DNA of 48,144 nucleotides from Deltaproteobacteria bacterium (GCA_021811385.1 JAJZPC010000011.1:1-48144); one strand, 5' to 3'; counted from the stretch's first letter, positions 24,992 to 35,084 are shown. Notes: generated by a model not told the origin, from the letters alone. A program made the numbers and translations.

Positions 24992-26501
24992 CGGACCCCA
25001 GGCAATGGATATCCCCGCAGGCGTGGCGGATGACCTGCTGGCGCGGTTCAGCGACTTCGTTGCCGCGCACACCGGGTTGCACTTTCCGCGCAAGCAGTGG
25101 CGCGCCCTTGCGCGGGGAATGGCTTGCGCCGCGCGGGAGTTCGGCTTCGAGGATCCGGAAGCATGCCTCCGATGGATCATGGCGTCGCCCCTCTCCCGGG
25201 AGCAGATCGAGATCCTGGCCCGTCACCTCACCGTGGGGGAGACGTATTTCCTGCGGGAAAAAAGGAGCCTGGAGGTTTTCGAGGAGGAGATCGTGCCGGA
25301 ACTGATCCGTACCCGCCAGGGAGACGAACGGCATCTGCGAATATGGTGCGCGGGGTGCTCGACGGGCGAGGAGCCCTTCTCCGTCGCCATCCTCCTCACG
25401 GCCATGGGCGCGGCGTTGCGGGAGTGGAATATCTCGATCCTCGGCACGGACATAAATCCCCATGCGCTGGGCAGGGGGGTGGAAGGGGTCTATGGCGAAT
25501 GGTCGTTCCGCGGTCCTCCGCAAGGCTTCCGGGATACATACTTCCGCCGGACCGGGGACGGCCGTTTCGAGATCCTTCCCCGGATCAGAAAAATGGTGAG
25601 CTTCTCCTATCTCAACCTTGCGGAGGACGTCTATCCCTCGCTTCTGAACAACACCAACGCCATGGACGTGATCTTCTGCCGCAACGTGCTCATGTACTTC
25701 ACCCCGGATCGGGCCAAAATGGTCGTCGAGCGGTTACACCGCTCCCTTGTCGACGGGGGCTGGCTCATTGTCAGCCCCTGCGAGGCCTCCCAATTCCTTT
25801 TTTCGCGGTTCAAGGCGATCAGTTTTCCCGATGCGATTCTGTATCGAAAAGAGGGCGCGGGCGTCGAAGGACAGGGGGCGGTTCCGAGGGATCGGGGTTC
25901 GGCCGAAGCCGGGCAATTTGTCCCCGCGCCCTTGCCTGCAGACATCCAATCACCGCCCCCGCCCCTCCGAGCCCCAACCTTTTGCTCCCCGCCCCCTGCT
26001 CCCCGCCCTCTGCCCCCATACGAAGCGGCCCTGGCCCTTTATGAACGGGGCTGCTATCCGGAAGCGGAGGAGAAGCTCGCCGTTTTGCTGGCGGTCAATC
26101 GGGAAGATGTCGAGGCGGCTGTTCTTCAATGCCGCGTCTATGCCAATCAGGGGAAATTGGCCGAGGCGCGGGAGCTGCTCGAGCAGGCGATCGATGGCGA
26201 CCGTCTCAAGGCGGGATTGCATTACCTCCGGGCCATGATCCTTCAGGAGCAGGGCGCCGCCGACGAGGCGGTCGTCTCGCTGAAACGGGCGCTCTACCTC
26301 GACCAGGATCTGGTGCTCGCCCATTTTTCCCTGGGCAATCTCGCCCTGCGGCAAGGAAAGATGAAGGAAGCGCGGAAACATTTTGCCAACACCCTCTCGC
26401 TCCTCGACCGATATGATCCCGCCGACATCCTCCCCGAATCCGAGGGGTTGTCGGCGGGGAGGCTCGGGGAGATCATGCGAACAACCGCTGTCAGCGCATA
26501 A
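24981..26501 (+). CDS. cheR: CheR methyltransferase with C-terminal TPR domain
   Basis: 506 residues. The SAM-dependent receptor-glutamate methyltransferase occupies about residues 10-285. It shows RHLTVGETYFLREKRSLEV, the SAM loop IWCAGCSTGEEPFSVA, ILGTDINPHAL, and FCRNVLMYFTPD. A Pro/Ala-rich linker (about 295-350) leads to TPR-like repeats (about 352-485: YEAALALYERGCYPEAEEKL). CheR-TPR is the WspC/FrzF-type architecture. None of the receptors ends in a CheR-tethering pentapeptide, so the TPRs may mediate docking. ATG 25005 (MDIPAG) is an alternative start. The linker is encoded by a C-rich repeat tract. Confidence 0.93.
   Translation: MGVSGPQAMDIPAGVADDLLARFSDFVAAHTGLHFPRKQWRALARGMACAAREFGFEDPEACLRWIMASPLSREQIEILARHLTVGETYFLREKRSLEVFEEEIVPELIRTRQGDERHLRIWCAGCSTGEEPFSVAILLTAMGAALREWNISILGTDINPHALGRGVEGVYGEWSFRGPPQGFRDTYFRRTGDGRFEILPRIRKMVSFSYLNLAEDVYPSLLNNTNAMDVIFCRNVLMYFTPDRAKMVVERLHRSLVDGGWLIVSPCEASQFLFSRFKAISFPDAILYRKEGAGVEGQGAVPRDRGSAEAGQFVPAPLPADIQSPPPPLRAPTFCSPPPAPRPLPPYEAALALYERGCYPEAEEKLAVLLAVNREDVEAAVLQCRVYANQGKLAEARELLEQAIDGDRLKAGLHYLRAMILQEQGAADEAVVSLKRALYLDQDLVLAHFSLGNLALRQGKMKEARKHFANTLSLLDRYDPADILPESEGLSAGRLGEIMRTTAVSA
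25954..26018 (-). other. G-quadruplex-prone tract in the cheR linker
   Basis: The plus strand has eight runs of three or more C in about 62 bp (25956-60, 62-65, 72-75, 87-90, 92-96, 26001-04, 06-08, 13-17), so the minus strand can form G-quadruplexes. Within it a 14-bp unit beginning TGCTCCCCGCCC occurs twice in tandem (from 25983 and from 25997). The unit length is not a multiple of 3. Confidence 0.6.
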
Positions 26502-26519
26502 ACCCAAGGGGTAACGCCG

Positions 26520-27167
26520 ATGCAAGAGACGAAAAGGGAAGCAGCATCGAGAAAGGCCTCATCCGCAAGGCAAGGCATGCCCGGGAGCCGGCATAGGTTT
26601 CGGCTGCGGGCGGCTCCACGGGAAGAGCGGCAGTTGAGCCCCGAGGAGCAGCGGCGGATCCTCAGGGAGAGGGCTCTGGCCCTGGCCAGGGAGCCGGAAA
26701 GGGAAGAGGCCGCGGCCGGTCTCGAGGTGGTCGAATTTCTCCTTGCCTACGAGCGGTACGGGATCGAGTCTTCCTATATCCGCGAGGTCTACCCGCTCAA
26801 GGATCTCACCCCTCTTCCCTGCACGCCGCCCTTTGTCCTCGGCATCATGAACGTGCGGGGAAAGATCCTTTCCGTCATCGACATCCGCAAATTTTTCGAC
26901 CTGCCGCAAAAGGGGCTGACCGACCTCAACAGGGTCATCATCGTGCATGACGATTTCATGGAATTCGGCATCCTGGCGGACGCCATCCTCGGGGTGCGGC
27001 TGATTCCGGTGAGGGAGCTGCAGCCGTCGCTTCCCACCCTGACGGAGGTCCGCGCCGACTATCTGAAGGGGGTGACCGAAGAGCGGCTGGTGGTGCTGGA
27101 CGGAGGGGCAATCCTCTCCGACCGGCGGATTGTCGTGCACGATGAAGCAGCCGGCGGCGCAGGATAA
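26520..27167 (+). CDS. cheW: CheW-type coupling protein with N-terminal extension (second)
   Basis: 215 residues. The basic, charged N-terminal extension (about 1-65; RQLSPEEQRRILRERALALAREPE) is followed by a CheW domain (about 67-208) with VVEFLLAYERYGIESSYIREVYPL and PFVLGIMNVRGKILSVIDIRKFF. A second, longer CheW next to a CheR-TPR is the WspD arrangement. The extension is predicted helical and may add a binding surface. The gene starts 18 bp after cheR and the first receptor follows 52 bp later. Confidence 0.88.
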   Translation: MQETKREAASRKASSARQGMPGSRHRFRLRAAPREERQLSPEEQRRILRERALALAREPEREEAAAGLEVVEFLLAYERYGIESSYIREVYPLKDLTPLPCTPPFVLGIMNVRGKILSVIDIRKFFDLPQKGLTDLNRVIIVHDDFMEFGILADAILGVRLIPVRELQPSLPTLTEVRADYLKGVTEERLVVLDGGAILSDRRIVVHDEAAGGAG

Positions 27168-27219
27168 AGGCTGGATTTTGAAAACCGAAAACCCATAACC
27201 GGTCCTCAGGGGGTATCCT

Positions 27220-28971
27220 ATGAAATGGTTTCTGAATCTTTCAACGCGGGCAAAAATCATCCTAAGCTTCGGGCTGATGCTTATCCTGCTGGCTGTCTCC
27301 ATCGTGACAGCCTATACGGCCATCAGGGCGATCAACGCGTCGCAACGGGAGCTGGTCCGGAGCGGCTTCGAGTCAACCCTGCACCTGGTGGAAATCCGGG
27401 CCGATCAGAACCGCACGAGAGCCCAGTTGCTGGAGATGATGGTGGCCGGTGACCGCTCCAAGCAGCAGGCGCTGGCACAGGATATCAAGGAGCGGTCCGC
27501 GGACATGGACCAAAAAGTCAAGGAACTCATGGAGCTGAAGAAAGACGATCCTGAATTCCTCTCGAAAATCCAGGAGTTGAATTCCATCCGGGAAGCATAC
27601 CGGAAAACGCGGGATGAAGAGATTTCTCTGGTTTTCACGGGGAAGAACGAGGAGGCCAGGCAGCTCGGGGTCAGCGTCCAGGAGGAACGTTACAACAGGA
27701 TACGCGCCCTTGCCAGGGAACTCGGCGGGCAGGAGATCGAGCAGGCCCAGCAGCAGATAGTCCGGTCCGAGCAACGGGCGAGGAGTTCGTTGATTATCTT
27801 CCTGGCCATAGGGATCAGCGCCTTTTTGTTCTGCATGGGAATGACGACAATTCTGACCAGGGTCATAGCCATCCCCCTTACCGAAATCACCCAAATTGCC
27901 GAACGGGTTGCCATGGGAGAATTGGACGTCACCATTCCGGCGGTCAACAGAGAGGACGAGGTGGGGATGCTGGCGCAGACCTTTCGCCGGATGGTGGGCA
28001 ATATCAGCGGAATGGCGGGCATGACGAAGCGGATTGCCGGAGGCGATCTTTCCGTAAGGATTACCCCCCAGTCGGAAAAGGATGTCATGGGAAATGCCCT
28101 GGGCATCATGGTGGATGGCCTGCGGGAGATAACGCGGGAGATGATTGAGGGGATCAACGTCCTTGCCTCCGCGGCCAGCGAGATCATGGCTTCCACGGCC
28201 CAGGTGGCTTCCGGCGCGACCGAGACCGCATCGGCGGTGAGCGAGACCACCTCCACCGTCGAGGAGGTGAAACAGACCGCCCAGGTGGCGAGCACAAAGG
28301 CGCGAAGCGTTTCCGAGGCCGCCCAGAATGCGGTTCGGATGGCGCAGGGCGGCAGGAGGGCGGTGGAGGAATCGGTCGCCGGGATGGGCCGGATTCAGGA
28401 GCAGGTGGCATCCATCGCCGAGAGTATCGTCAAGCTCTCCGAACAGAGCCAGACCATCGGCGAGATCATCACCACGGTCAACGATCTGGCGGAGCAGTCG
28501 AATCTGCTGGCGGTCAACGCCGCCATCGAGGCGGCCAAGGCGGGGGAGCAGGGAAAGGGTTTCGCGGTGGTGGCCCAGGAGGTGAAAAGCCTGGCGGACC
28601 AGTCCAAGGAAGCGACCGCCCAGGTGCGGACGATCCTCAACGACATCCAGAAGGCGACCAACGCGGCGGTGCTGGCCACCGAACAGGGGAGCAAGGCGGT
28701 CGAGTCGGGGGTGAAACAGTCGCGGGAGGCGGGGGAGGCGATCCGGCAGATGGGAGAAAACATCGAGGAATCGGCCCAGGCGGCGCTTCAGATCGCGGCG
28801 TCAAGCCAGCAGCAGCTCACCGGCATGGATCAGGTGGTCCTGGCCATGGAGAATATCAAGCAGGCCAGCGAGCAGAACGTCGCCGGCGCCAAGCAGGTGG
28901 ACGCCACCGTGCAGAATCTTCACGAGCTGGGGCAGAAGCTGAAAGGGTTGGTGGAACAGTATAAGGTGTAG
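27220..28971 (+). CDS. Methyl-accepting chemoreceptor 1 (periplasmic 4-helix sensor)
   Basis: 583 residues. TM1 is at about 12-35. A four-helix-bundle-type periplasmic domain occupies about 36-188, TM2 190-213, a HAMP domain 214-264 and a second HAMP-like unit 265-303 (TKRIAGGDLSVRITPQSEKD). The cytoplasmic signalling domain runs 304-583, about 280 residues or 40 heptads, which fits the 40H class used by Wsp-type receptors. The hairpin tip [20 protein letters not shown] is canonical. It ends LVEQYKV with no CheR-docking pentapeptide. Its signalling domain is nearly identical to those of the next two receptors. Confidence 0.93.
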   Translation: MKWFLNLSTRAKIILSFGLMLILLAVSIVTAYTAIRAINASQRELVRSGFESTLHLVEIRADQNRTRAQLLEMMVAGDRSKQQALAQDIKERSADMDQKVKELMELKKDDPEFLSKIQELNSIREAYRKTRDEEISLVFTGKNEEARQLGVSVQEERYNRIRALARELGGQEIEQAQQQIVRSEQRARSSLIIFLAIGISAFLFCMGMTTILTRVIAIPLTEITQIAERVAMGELDVTIPAVNREDEVGMLAQTFRRMVGNISGMAGMTKRIAGGDLSVRITPQSEKDVMGNALGIMVDGLREITREMIEGINVLASAASEIMASTAQVASGATETASAVSETTSTVEEVKQTAQVASTKARSVSEAAQNAVRMAQGGRRAVEESVAGMGRIQEQVASIAESIVKLSEQSQTIGEIITTVNDLAEQSNLLAVNAAIEAAKAGEQGKGFAVVAQEVKSLADQSKEATAQVRTILNDIQKATNAAVLATEQGSKAVESGVKQSREAGEAIRQMGENIEESAQAALQIAASSQQQLTGMDQVVLAMENIKQASEQNVAGAKQVDATVQNLHELGQKLKGLVEQYKV

Positions 28972-29032
28972 TTTTCAATGATGGGTTTCGGTGTTTGCGT
29001 TGCGCCTCGACATGAGCCCAGGAGGAATATCC

Positions 29033-31000
29033 ATGCTTCGGAACATGAAAATCGGCCGGCGACTGCTTCTCGGATTCGGCGTGGTCGTTCTTTTTCTCGT
29101 TGCGGTCGGGGTCGTCGCCATCCTGAAGATCGGAACGATCCAGCAACTCCAGCAGACCTTTTACCAACATCCCTTCACGGTGGTCCACGCCCTGGATTCC
29201 GCCCATGTCCATATCATGGAAATGCAGCGCGATATGCAGGCCATGCTCCTCGCCGAGGGGCGGCAGGAACGGGAAGCAGCCATCGCCTCGCTCGACAAGA
29301 GCGAAAAGGCGGCCTACGGGAATCTCAAACTGGTGCGGGAGCGTTTCCTCGGCGACAAGCAGCTCGTGGTGGAAATCGTGCAGGAGCTCGATGTCTGGAA
29401 GGAAAAACGCGCCGCGACCATCGCCCTGCTGCGGGCCAACAGGGCGGCCGAAGCGGCCGGGTTGGACAGGGAACAGACCAGGGGGATCGTTGCGAACATA
29501 GAGGGGAAGATGCGTGAGATCGAAAAATTCGCCCTGAACAAGGCTGCCGAGCTTTCCAGGGAGTCCGGGAGGATCGAGGAGCAGGCCGTTCGCTTTACCT
29601 ATTCGCTGCTCGCGGCGGCGGCCATGCTGGCGGTGCTCCTGGCCCTGTTGATAACGCGCGGCGTGACAAAGCCCCTCAACAGGGCGGTCGAGATGGCGGA
29701 CAGACTGGCGTTGGGGGATGTTGCCGTCGAGGTGGGAACATCCTCCAACGACGAGACGGGACGCTTGCTGCGCTCGATGGAAAAGATGCTGCGGCAGTTC
29801 AAGGAAACGGCCCAGGCCGCAAGCCGGATAGCGGTCGGCGACCTCTCCGTCGCCATGGTCCCCAGGTCGGAGCAGGACGTCATGGGAAAAGCCCTGGCCT
29901 CGATGCTGCAGCAATTCAGGAGGACGGCCGAGGTTGCGACCCGGCTGGCGGCCGGCGATCTTTCCGTCGACGTGGTTCCGCAGTCCGAGCGAGACGCCAT
30001 GGGGAACGCCCTGGCCTCGATGGTGCAGCAGTTCAGGAGCACGGCCGAGCTCGCGACCCGGCTGGCGGCCGGCGATCTTTCCGTCAGCGTGGTCCCGCGG
30101 TCCGGGGAAGACGTCATGGGGAACGCCCTGAAGAACATGGTGGAGGGACTCCGGGAGATAACCCGGGAGTTGATCGAGGGGATGAATGTCCTCTCCTCGG
30201 CGGCCAGCGAGATCATGGCCTCCACGGCCCAGGTCGCCTCCGGAACCACCGAGACCGCGGCGGCGGTGAGCCAGACCACCTCCACCGTCGAGGAGGTGAA
30301 GCAGACCGCCCAGGTGGCGAGCGCAAAGGCGCGAAGCGTTTCCGAGACCGCCCAGAAGGCGGTTCAGGTGGCCGGGGAAGGGAGAAAGGCGGTGGAGGAA
30401 TCGATCACCGGCATGAGCCGGATCCAGGAGCAGGTGGAAGCCATCGCCGAGAGCATCGTCAAGCTCTCCGAACAGAGCCAGGCCATCGGCGAGATCATTG
30501 CCACGGTCAGCGATCTGGCGGAGCAGTCGAACCTGCTGGCGGTCAACGCCGCCATCGAGGCGGCCAAGGCGGGGGAGCAGGGGAAGGGGTTCGCGGTGGT
30601 GGCTCAGGAGGTGAAAAGCCTGGCGGACCAGTCCAAGGAAGCGACCGCCCAGGTGCGGATGATCCTGGGCGATATCCAGAAGGCGACCAACGCGGCGGTG
30701 CTGGCCACCGAACAGGGGAGCAAGGCGGTCGAGTCGGGGGTGAAACAGTCGCGGGAGGCGGGGGAGGCGATCCGGCAGATGGGGGAAAGCATCGAGGAAT
30801 CGGCCGAGGCCGCGCTCCAGATCGCGGCGTCGAACCAGCAGCAGCTCACCGGCATGGATCAGGTGGCCCTGGCCATGGAGAATATCAAGCAGGCCAGCGA
30901 GCAGAACGTCGCCGGCAGCAGGCAGGTAGAGGCCACCGTGCAGAATCTCCATGAGCTGGGGCAAAAGCTGAAGCAACTGGTGGAACAGTACAAGGTGTAA
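29033..31000 (+). CDS. Methyl-accepting chemoreceptor 2 (poly-HAMP)
   Basis: 655 residues. TM1 is at about 11-32, the helical periplasmic sensor at about 33-186 and TM2 at 187-207. Four HAMP-type units follow (about 208-372). The last three repeat with a strict period of 39 residues ([30 protein letters not shown]). The signalling domain is about 373-655, again about 40 heptads, ending LVEQYKV. ATG 29033 has GGAGGA at 6 nt; the open frame from TTG 28991 runs through that site and is rejected. Poly-HAMP arrays are known in soluble receptors such as Aer2. Here the array may rectify or lengthen the signal path. Confidence 0.93.
   Translation: MLRNMKIGRRLLLGFGVVVLFLVAVGVVAILKIGTIQQLQQTFYQHPFTVVHALDSAHVHIMEMQRDMQAMLLAEGRQEREAAIASLDKSEKAAYGNLKLVRERFLGDKQLVVEIVQELDVWKEKRAATIALLRANRAAEAAGLDREQTRGIVANIEGKMREIEKFALNKAAELSRESGRIEEQAVRFTYSLLAAAAMLAVLLALLITRGVTKPLNRAVEMADRLALGDVAVEVGTSSNDETGRLLRSMEKMLRQFKETAQAASRIAVGDLSVAMVPRSEQDVMGKALASMLQQFRRTAEVATRLAAGDLSVDVVPQSERDAMGNALASMVQQFRSTAELATRLAAGDLSVSVVPRSGEDVMGNALKNMVEGLREITRELIEGMNVLSSAASEIMASTAQVASGTTETAAAVSQTTSTVEEVKQTAQVASAKARSVSETAQKAVQVAGEGRKAVEESITGMSRIQEQVEAIAESIVKLSEQSQAIGEIIATVSDLAEQSNLLAVNAAIEAAKAGEQGKGFAVVAQEVKSLADQSKEATAQVRMILGDIQKATNAAVLATEQGSKAVESGVKQSREAGEAIRQMGESIEESAEAALQIAASNQQQLTGMDQVALAMENIKQASEQNVAGSRQVEATVQNLHELGQKLKQLVEQYKV
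29822..30172 (+). repeat. Three tandem 117-bp HAMP-coding repeats
   Basis: Units begin at 29822, 29939 and 30056, exactly 117 bp (39 codons) apart. The second and third share long near-identical DNA (for example CGGCTGGCGGCCGGCGATCT in both), so the expansion is recent. A more diverged unit precedes them at about 29699. Confidence 0.75.
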
Positions 31001-31048
31001 AGCCGTTCCGGGCGAGCACTCGAAACAGATGTCGCGGAGGGAGGAAAA

Positions 31049-32656
31049 ATGCACGAATCCGGCCAGAAACCAGAAGTAACGAATATTTTTCTCCTGGGAA
31101 TCATTCTTCCCGTTGTCGGAAGCATGATCAGCCATCAGTATCTGGTTGATTGGAATTTCGCCAATATCCCATTCCATTCCGCAATCGAGGCCCTGGGCAC
31201 CTTCGCGGCCCTCTCCCTGGCCACGCTGATTCTGATGCTGGAGAAAAACAGGGAGGGCTCCGCGCACTACTTCTGGATTGCGTGCGGACTGATTGCCATG
31301 GGGATTCTGGACGGATTTCACGCCTCTGTTTCTCCCGGTATTTCGTTTGTATGGACGCACAGTCTGTCAACCCTGGCCGGAGGGTTTTTCTTTGCCCTTA
31401 TCTGTTTGGCCGGGATGGACACCAAAACACACCCGATACTTGCCTTTCCCTTACTCATAGCGGTCGGCACCGTTATAGCAGGAGGATTCCTGGTGGCGAA
31501 TCCCGATGCGCTGCCGGCGGCGATGGTCCAGGGAGACTTCTCTTCTTCGGTAAAATTGGCCAGCATCCTGGGAGGGGTCTTCTTTCTTGCGGCGGCGATA
31601 CAGTTCATCGCCCGGTACCGGATCAGCGGAAGCGTCGATGATTTTTTGTTTTCGAATCTCTGCCTCCTTTTCGCTTTTTCAGGCTTGTTGTTCCAGTTTT
31701 CACAATTGTGGGACGCCGACTGGTGGTTCTGGCATCTGTTGCGAGTGACCGCCTTCTTCGTTGCCATCCTGATAGTTTTCCAATGGTTCAATCTGGGAGA
31801 GAGGCTCAAGAAGATATTGCGAGAGATCTCCGAGGGCATAACCGTACTTGCCTCCGCCGCCAGCGAGATCATGGCCTCCACGGCCCAGGTCGCCGCGGGC
31901 GCAACCCAGACGGCGGCGGCGGTGAGTGAAACCACCTCCACCGTCGAGGAGGTGAAACAGACCGCCCAGGTTGCCAGCACAAAGGCGCGGAGCGTCTCCG
32001 AGGCCGCCCAGAATGCACTCCAGGTGACCCTTCGCGGCAGGAAAGCGGTGGAGGAATCGATTGCCGGGATGAGCCGGATCCAGGAACAGGTGGAAGCCAT
32101 CGCCGAGAGCATCGTCAAGCTCTCCGAGCAGAGTCAGACCATCGGCGAGATCATCTCCACGGTCAACGACCTGGCGGAGCAGTCGAATCTGCTGGCGGTC
32201 AATGCCGCCATCGAAGCGGCCAAGGCGGGGGAGCAGGGAAAGGGGTTCGCGGTGGTGGCCCAGGAGGTGCGGAGCCTGGCGGAACAATCGAAGGAGGCCA
32301 CCGCCCAGGTGCGGGCGATCCTGGGCGACATCCAGAAGGCGACCAATGCGGCGGTGCTGGCCACCGAACAGGGGAGCAAGGCGGCCGAGACCGGGGTGAA
32401 ACAATCGCAGGAGGCGGGGGACGCGATCCGGCAGATGGGGGAGAGTATCGAAGGGTCTGCGCAGGCGGCGCTCCAGATCGTGGCGTCGAGCCGGCAGCAG
32501 CTCACCGGCATGGACCAGGTGGCCCTGGCCATGGAGAATATCAAGCAGGCCAGCGAGCAGAACGTAGCCGGGAGCAAGCAGGTGGAAGCCACGGTGCAGA
32601 ACCTCCACGAGCTGGGGCAGAAGCTGAAAGGACTGGTGGGGCAACACAAGGTATGA
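31049..32656 (+). CDS. Chemoreceptor 3 with multi-TM N-terminal sensor, no HAMP
   Basis: 535 residues. The N-terminal 250 residues contain about eight hydrophobic helices (around 12-27, 52-65, 74-90, 105-121, 131-150, 171-187, 199-217, 228-247). A conserved-looking loop reads [20 protein letters not shown]. This looks like an integral-membrane input module of the MASE3-like type seen in kinases and cyclases, but I cannot assign a family. The signalling domain (256-535, exactly 280 residues) follows directly with no HAMP. It nearly matches receptors 1 and 2 and ends LVGQHKV. AGGGAGG precedes the ATG. The ligand is unknown; a lipophilic or membrane-state signal is possible. Confidence 0.9.
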   Translation: MHESGQKPEVTNIFLLGIILPVVGSMISHQYLVDWNFANIPFHSAIEALGTFAALSLATLILMLEKNREGSAHYFWIACGLIAMGILDGFHASVSPGISFVWTHSLSTLAGGFFFALICLAGMDTKTHPILAFPLLIAVGTVIAGGFLVANPDALPAAMVQGDFSSSVKLASILGGVFFLAAAIQFIARYRISGSVDDFLFSNLCLLFAFSGLLFQFSQLWDADWWFWHLLRVTAFFVAILIVFQWFNLGERLKKILREISEGITVLASAASEIMASTAQVAAGATQTAAAVSETTSTVEEVKQTAQVASTKARSVSEAAQNALQVTLRGRKAVEESIAGMSRIQEQVEAIAESIVKLSEQSQTIGEIISTVNDLAEQSNLLAVNAAIEAAKAGEQGKGFAVVAQEVRSLAEQSKEATAQVRAILGDIQKATNAAVLATEQGSKAAETGVKQSQEAGDAIRQMGESIEGSAQAALQIVASSRQQLTGMDQVALAMENIKQASEQNVAGSKQVEATVQNLHELGQKLKGLVGQHKV

Positions 32657-32684
32657 TTTCGCGAAACTTGCTTGTGAGGTTTCC

Positions 32685-35084
32685 ATGGACGACAAAGACC
32701 GGAAATTCATGAATCACCTTCTCGCCATCTTCAAGGTCGAGGCGGACGAGCATCTGAAGAGGATATCCTCCGGGCTGATCGAGCTGGAGAAGGCAGCGCC
32801 TCCGGAAATGCTTGCGGAAATCGTGGAGGTTGTCTTTCGCGAGGCGCACAGCCTGAAGGGGGCGGCCCGTTCCGTCAATCTTACCGATCTGGAGGCGCTC
32901 TGTCAGATGATGGAGGGGGTCTTCGCCGCCATGAAACGGCAGGAACTCAAGGGCTCCCCCGGGTTGTTCGATCTTCTCCAGCAGGCAGTGGATCATGTCG
33001 GCCGAATCCTCCCTGTTGTCGAGGGGAAACGGAGCGCCAAGGAGAAGGCCCTTCACCGGGAGCTGATCAATCGGCTTGCGGAGGCGGCAAAGGGGGGGGA
33101 GACGGGATCCGGGATTTCGGAGGCCGAACTCCGGCAAGCGGAAAGCGAAGAAGCGGCAGGGACTGAAGATCCGCCGCCGACCAGCGAACCCGGAGCCGTA
33201 CCGCCCGAGCCCCCAGCCCGGCTTCCTCCCCAACAACTCGCGCCGCCGGAATCCCCGGCCGACGCGGCGGAACAGGTTTCGAGCCCGGGAGTCACCGAGA
33301 CCGTGCGGGTCGCCACGACGAAACTCTCCTCGGTCCTCCTCCAGTCGGAAGAGATGCTCTCCGCGAAACTGGCGGCGGGGCAGCGCGTCGTGCAGATGCG
33401 GGAGACGAGATCGGCGTTTGTTGCCTGGAAAAAGGAGTGGGCCAAGATCCTGCCCATCGCGCATGGGGTCAGGAAGCTTTCGGAGAAACCAGCCGAGGCG
33501 GGGGCAGGGGAAAGGTTTGAGGAGATTCGTCGCGAGTCGGCAAGGCTCCTTGATTTTTTGGAGTGGAACGGCGCCTTCATGAAGTCCCTGGAAGGGAAGC
33601 ATGTTGTCGAGGCAAAAACAGCCGAGTACGACAGTCGGGTACTGGGCGGCATGGTGAACAACCTGCTGGATGACATGAAGAAGGTCATGATGTTCCCTTT
33701 TTCCTCGCTTCTCGAGATCTTCCCCAAGGTTGTCCGGGATCTTTCCCGGGACCACGGCAAGGAGGTGGAGCTGGATAGCCGGGGGGGAGAGATCGAGGTC
33801 GACCGGCGCATCCTGGAGGAGATGAAGGATCCGCTGGTGCATCTGGTGAGGAACTGCATCGACCACGGCATCGAGAGACCCGGGGAGCGGGAGGGGAAGA
33901 ACAAGGAGAGACACGGCACGGTCACCATCCTCGTTGCCCCCAAGGACAACAAGGTCGAGATCGTGGTCGCCGACGACGGGGCCGGCATCGGGATCGCCAG
34001 GGTAAGAGACGCAGTGCGGAAGCTGGGCCTCGTTCCCCCGGAGAAGATGGCGGAGCTTCCCGACGAGGATCTGCTCCCGTATGTCTTCCAGTCGGGGGTT
34101 TCCACCAGCCCCATCATCACCGAGATATCGGGGCGGGGACTCGGCCTGGCCATCGTCAGGGAGAAGGTGGAAAAGCTCGGCGGCACGATTTCCCTGGAGT
34201 CTCAACCCGATGCGGGAACCACCTTCCGCATCCTCCTGCCGCTCACCGTCGCCACTTTTCGCGGGATTCTCGTCCGCGCCGGCGAGCAGGCATTCGTCCT
34301 CCCCACTACCCATGTGGAGCGGGTTGTGGGGCTGAAAACGGACGAGATCAAGACCGTGGAGAACAGGGAGACGATCCAGCTCGACGGACGGGCGGTTTCG
34401 CTGGCCAAACTCGGAGATGTCCTGCAGCTCCCCGCCAAAAAACAGGATAAGGAGCGTTCCGGCAGATTTCAGGCGGTCGTCCTGGCTGTCGGCGACAGGA
34501 GGATCGCCTTTCTCGTGGACGAGATCATGAACGAACAGGAGGTTCTCCTGAAAAATCTCGGCCCGCAGCTGGCGCGGGTGCGCAACCTTTCAGGGGCCAC
34601 GGTGCTCGGAAACGGCAGGGTGGTGCCGATCCTCAATGTTCCCGATCTGATGAAATCCGCGGTGATGTCCGCTCTTCCCTCCGCAGGGGTGGGGCCGGAA
34701 GCGCGGACAGAGGAAGGAAGAAGGGAGTCCGTCCTGGTCGTGGAGGATTCGATCACCTCCCGGACCCTCCTGAAGAACATCCTGGAGTCGGCCGGGTACG
34801 ATGTGGTGACGGCGGTTGACGGCATCGATGCCTTTACCCGGCTGAGGAGCGTGGATTTCGATCTCGTGGTCTCCGACGTGGACATGCCGAGGATGAACGG
34901 TTTCGACCTCACCGCAAAGATCCGTGGAGACAGGAAACTCTCCGAAATGCCCATCGTCCTGGTGACGGCCCTGGAATCCAGGGAGGACCGGGAGCGGGGG
35001 ATCGACGTGGGGGCAAACGCCTACATCGTGAAGAGCAGTTTCGACCAGAGCAATTTGCTTGAGGTGATCAGGCGGCTGGTTTAG
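32685..35084 (+). CDS. cheA: CheA-REC hybrid chemotaxis kinase
   Basis: 799 residues. The N-terminal Hpt (P1) domain has the phosphorylated H55 in REAHSLKGAARSVN. A Pro-rich linker (about 155-195) follows. The dimerisation and HATPase regions show LVHLVRNCIDHGIERPGER, VADDGAGIG, and GRGLGLAIVREKV. A CheW-like P5 domain (about 520-655) precedes the C-terminal receiver with D731 in LVVSDVDMPRMNGF. A fused receiver is the WspE/FrzE architecture and can serve as phosphate sink or relay. All catalytic motifs are intact. GAGGT precedes the ATG. It lies between receptor 3 and cheB. Confidence 0.95.
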   Translation: MDDKDRKFMNHLLAIFKVEADEHLKRISSGLIELEKAAPPEMLAEIVEVVFREAHSLKGAARSVNLTDLEALCQMMEGVFAAMKRQELKGSPGLFDLLQQAVDHVGRILPVVEGKRSAKEKALHRELINRLAEAAKGGETGSGISEAELRQAESEEAAGTEDPPPTSEPGAVPPEPPARLPPQQLAPPESPADAAEQVSSPGVTETVRVATTKLSSVLLQSEEMLSAKLAAGQRVVQMRETRSAFVAWKKEWAKILPIAHGVRKLSEKPAEAGAGERFEEIRRESARLLDFLEWNGAFMKSLEGKHVVEAKTAEYDSRVLGGMVNNLLDDMKKVMMFPFSSLLEIFPKVVRDLSRDHGKEVELDSRGGEIEVDRRILEEMKDPLVHLVRNCIDHGIERPGEREGKNKERHGTVTILVAPKDNKVEIVVADDGAGIGIARVRDAVRKLGLVPPEKMAELPDEDLLPYVFQSGVSTSPIITEISGRGLGLAIVREKVEKLGGTISLESQPDAGTTFRILLPLTVATFRGILVRAGEQAFVLPTTHVERVVGLKTDEIKTVENRETIQLDGRAVSLAKLGDVLQLPAKKQDKERSGRFQAVVLAVGDRRIAFLVDEIMNEQEVLLKNLGPQLARVRNLSGATVLGNGRVVPILNVPDLMKSAVMSALPSAGVGPEARTEEGRRESVLVVEDSITSRTLLKNILESAGYDVVTAVDGIDAFTRLRSVDFDLVVSDVDMPRMNGFDLTAKIRGDRKLSEMPIVLVTALESREDRERGIDVGANAYIVKSSFDQSNLLEVIRRLV

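Noticed and set aside
28856-31360. 834-codon antisense ORF across receptors 2 and 3
   Set aside because: It repeats in the antisense of each receptor because the sense signalling domains are paralogous. There is no independent support.
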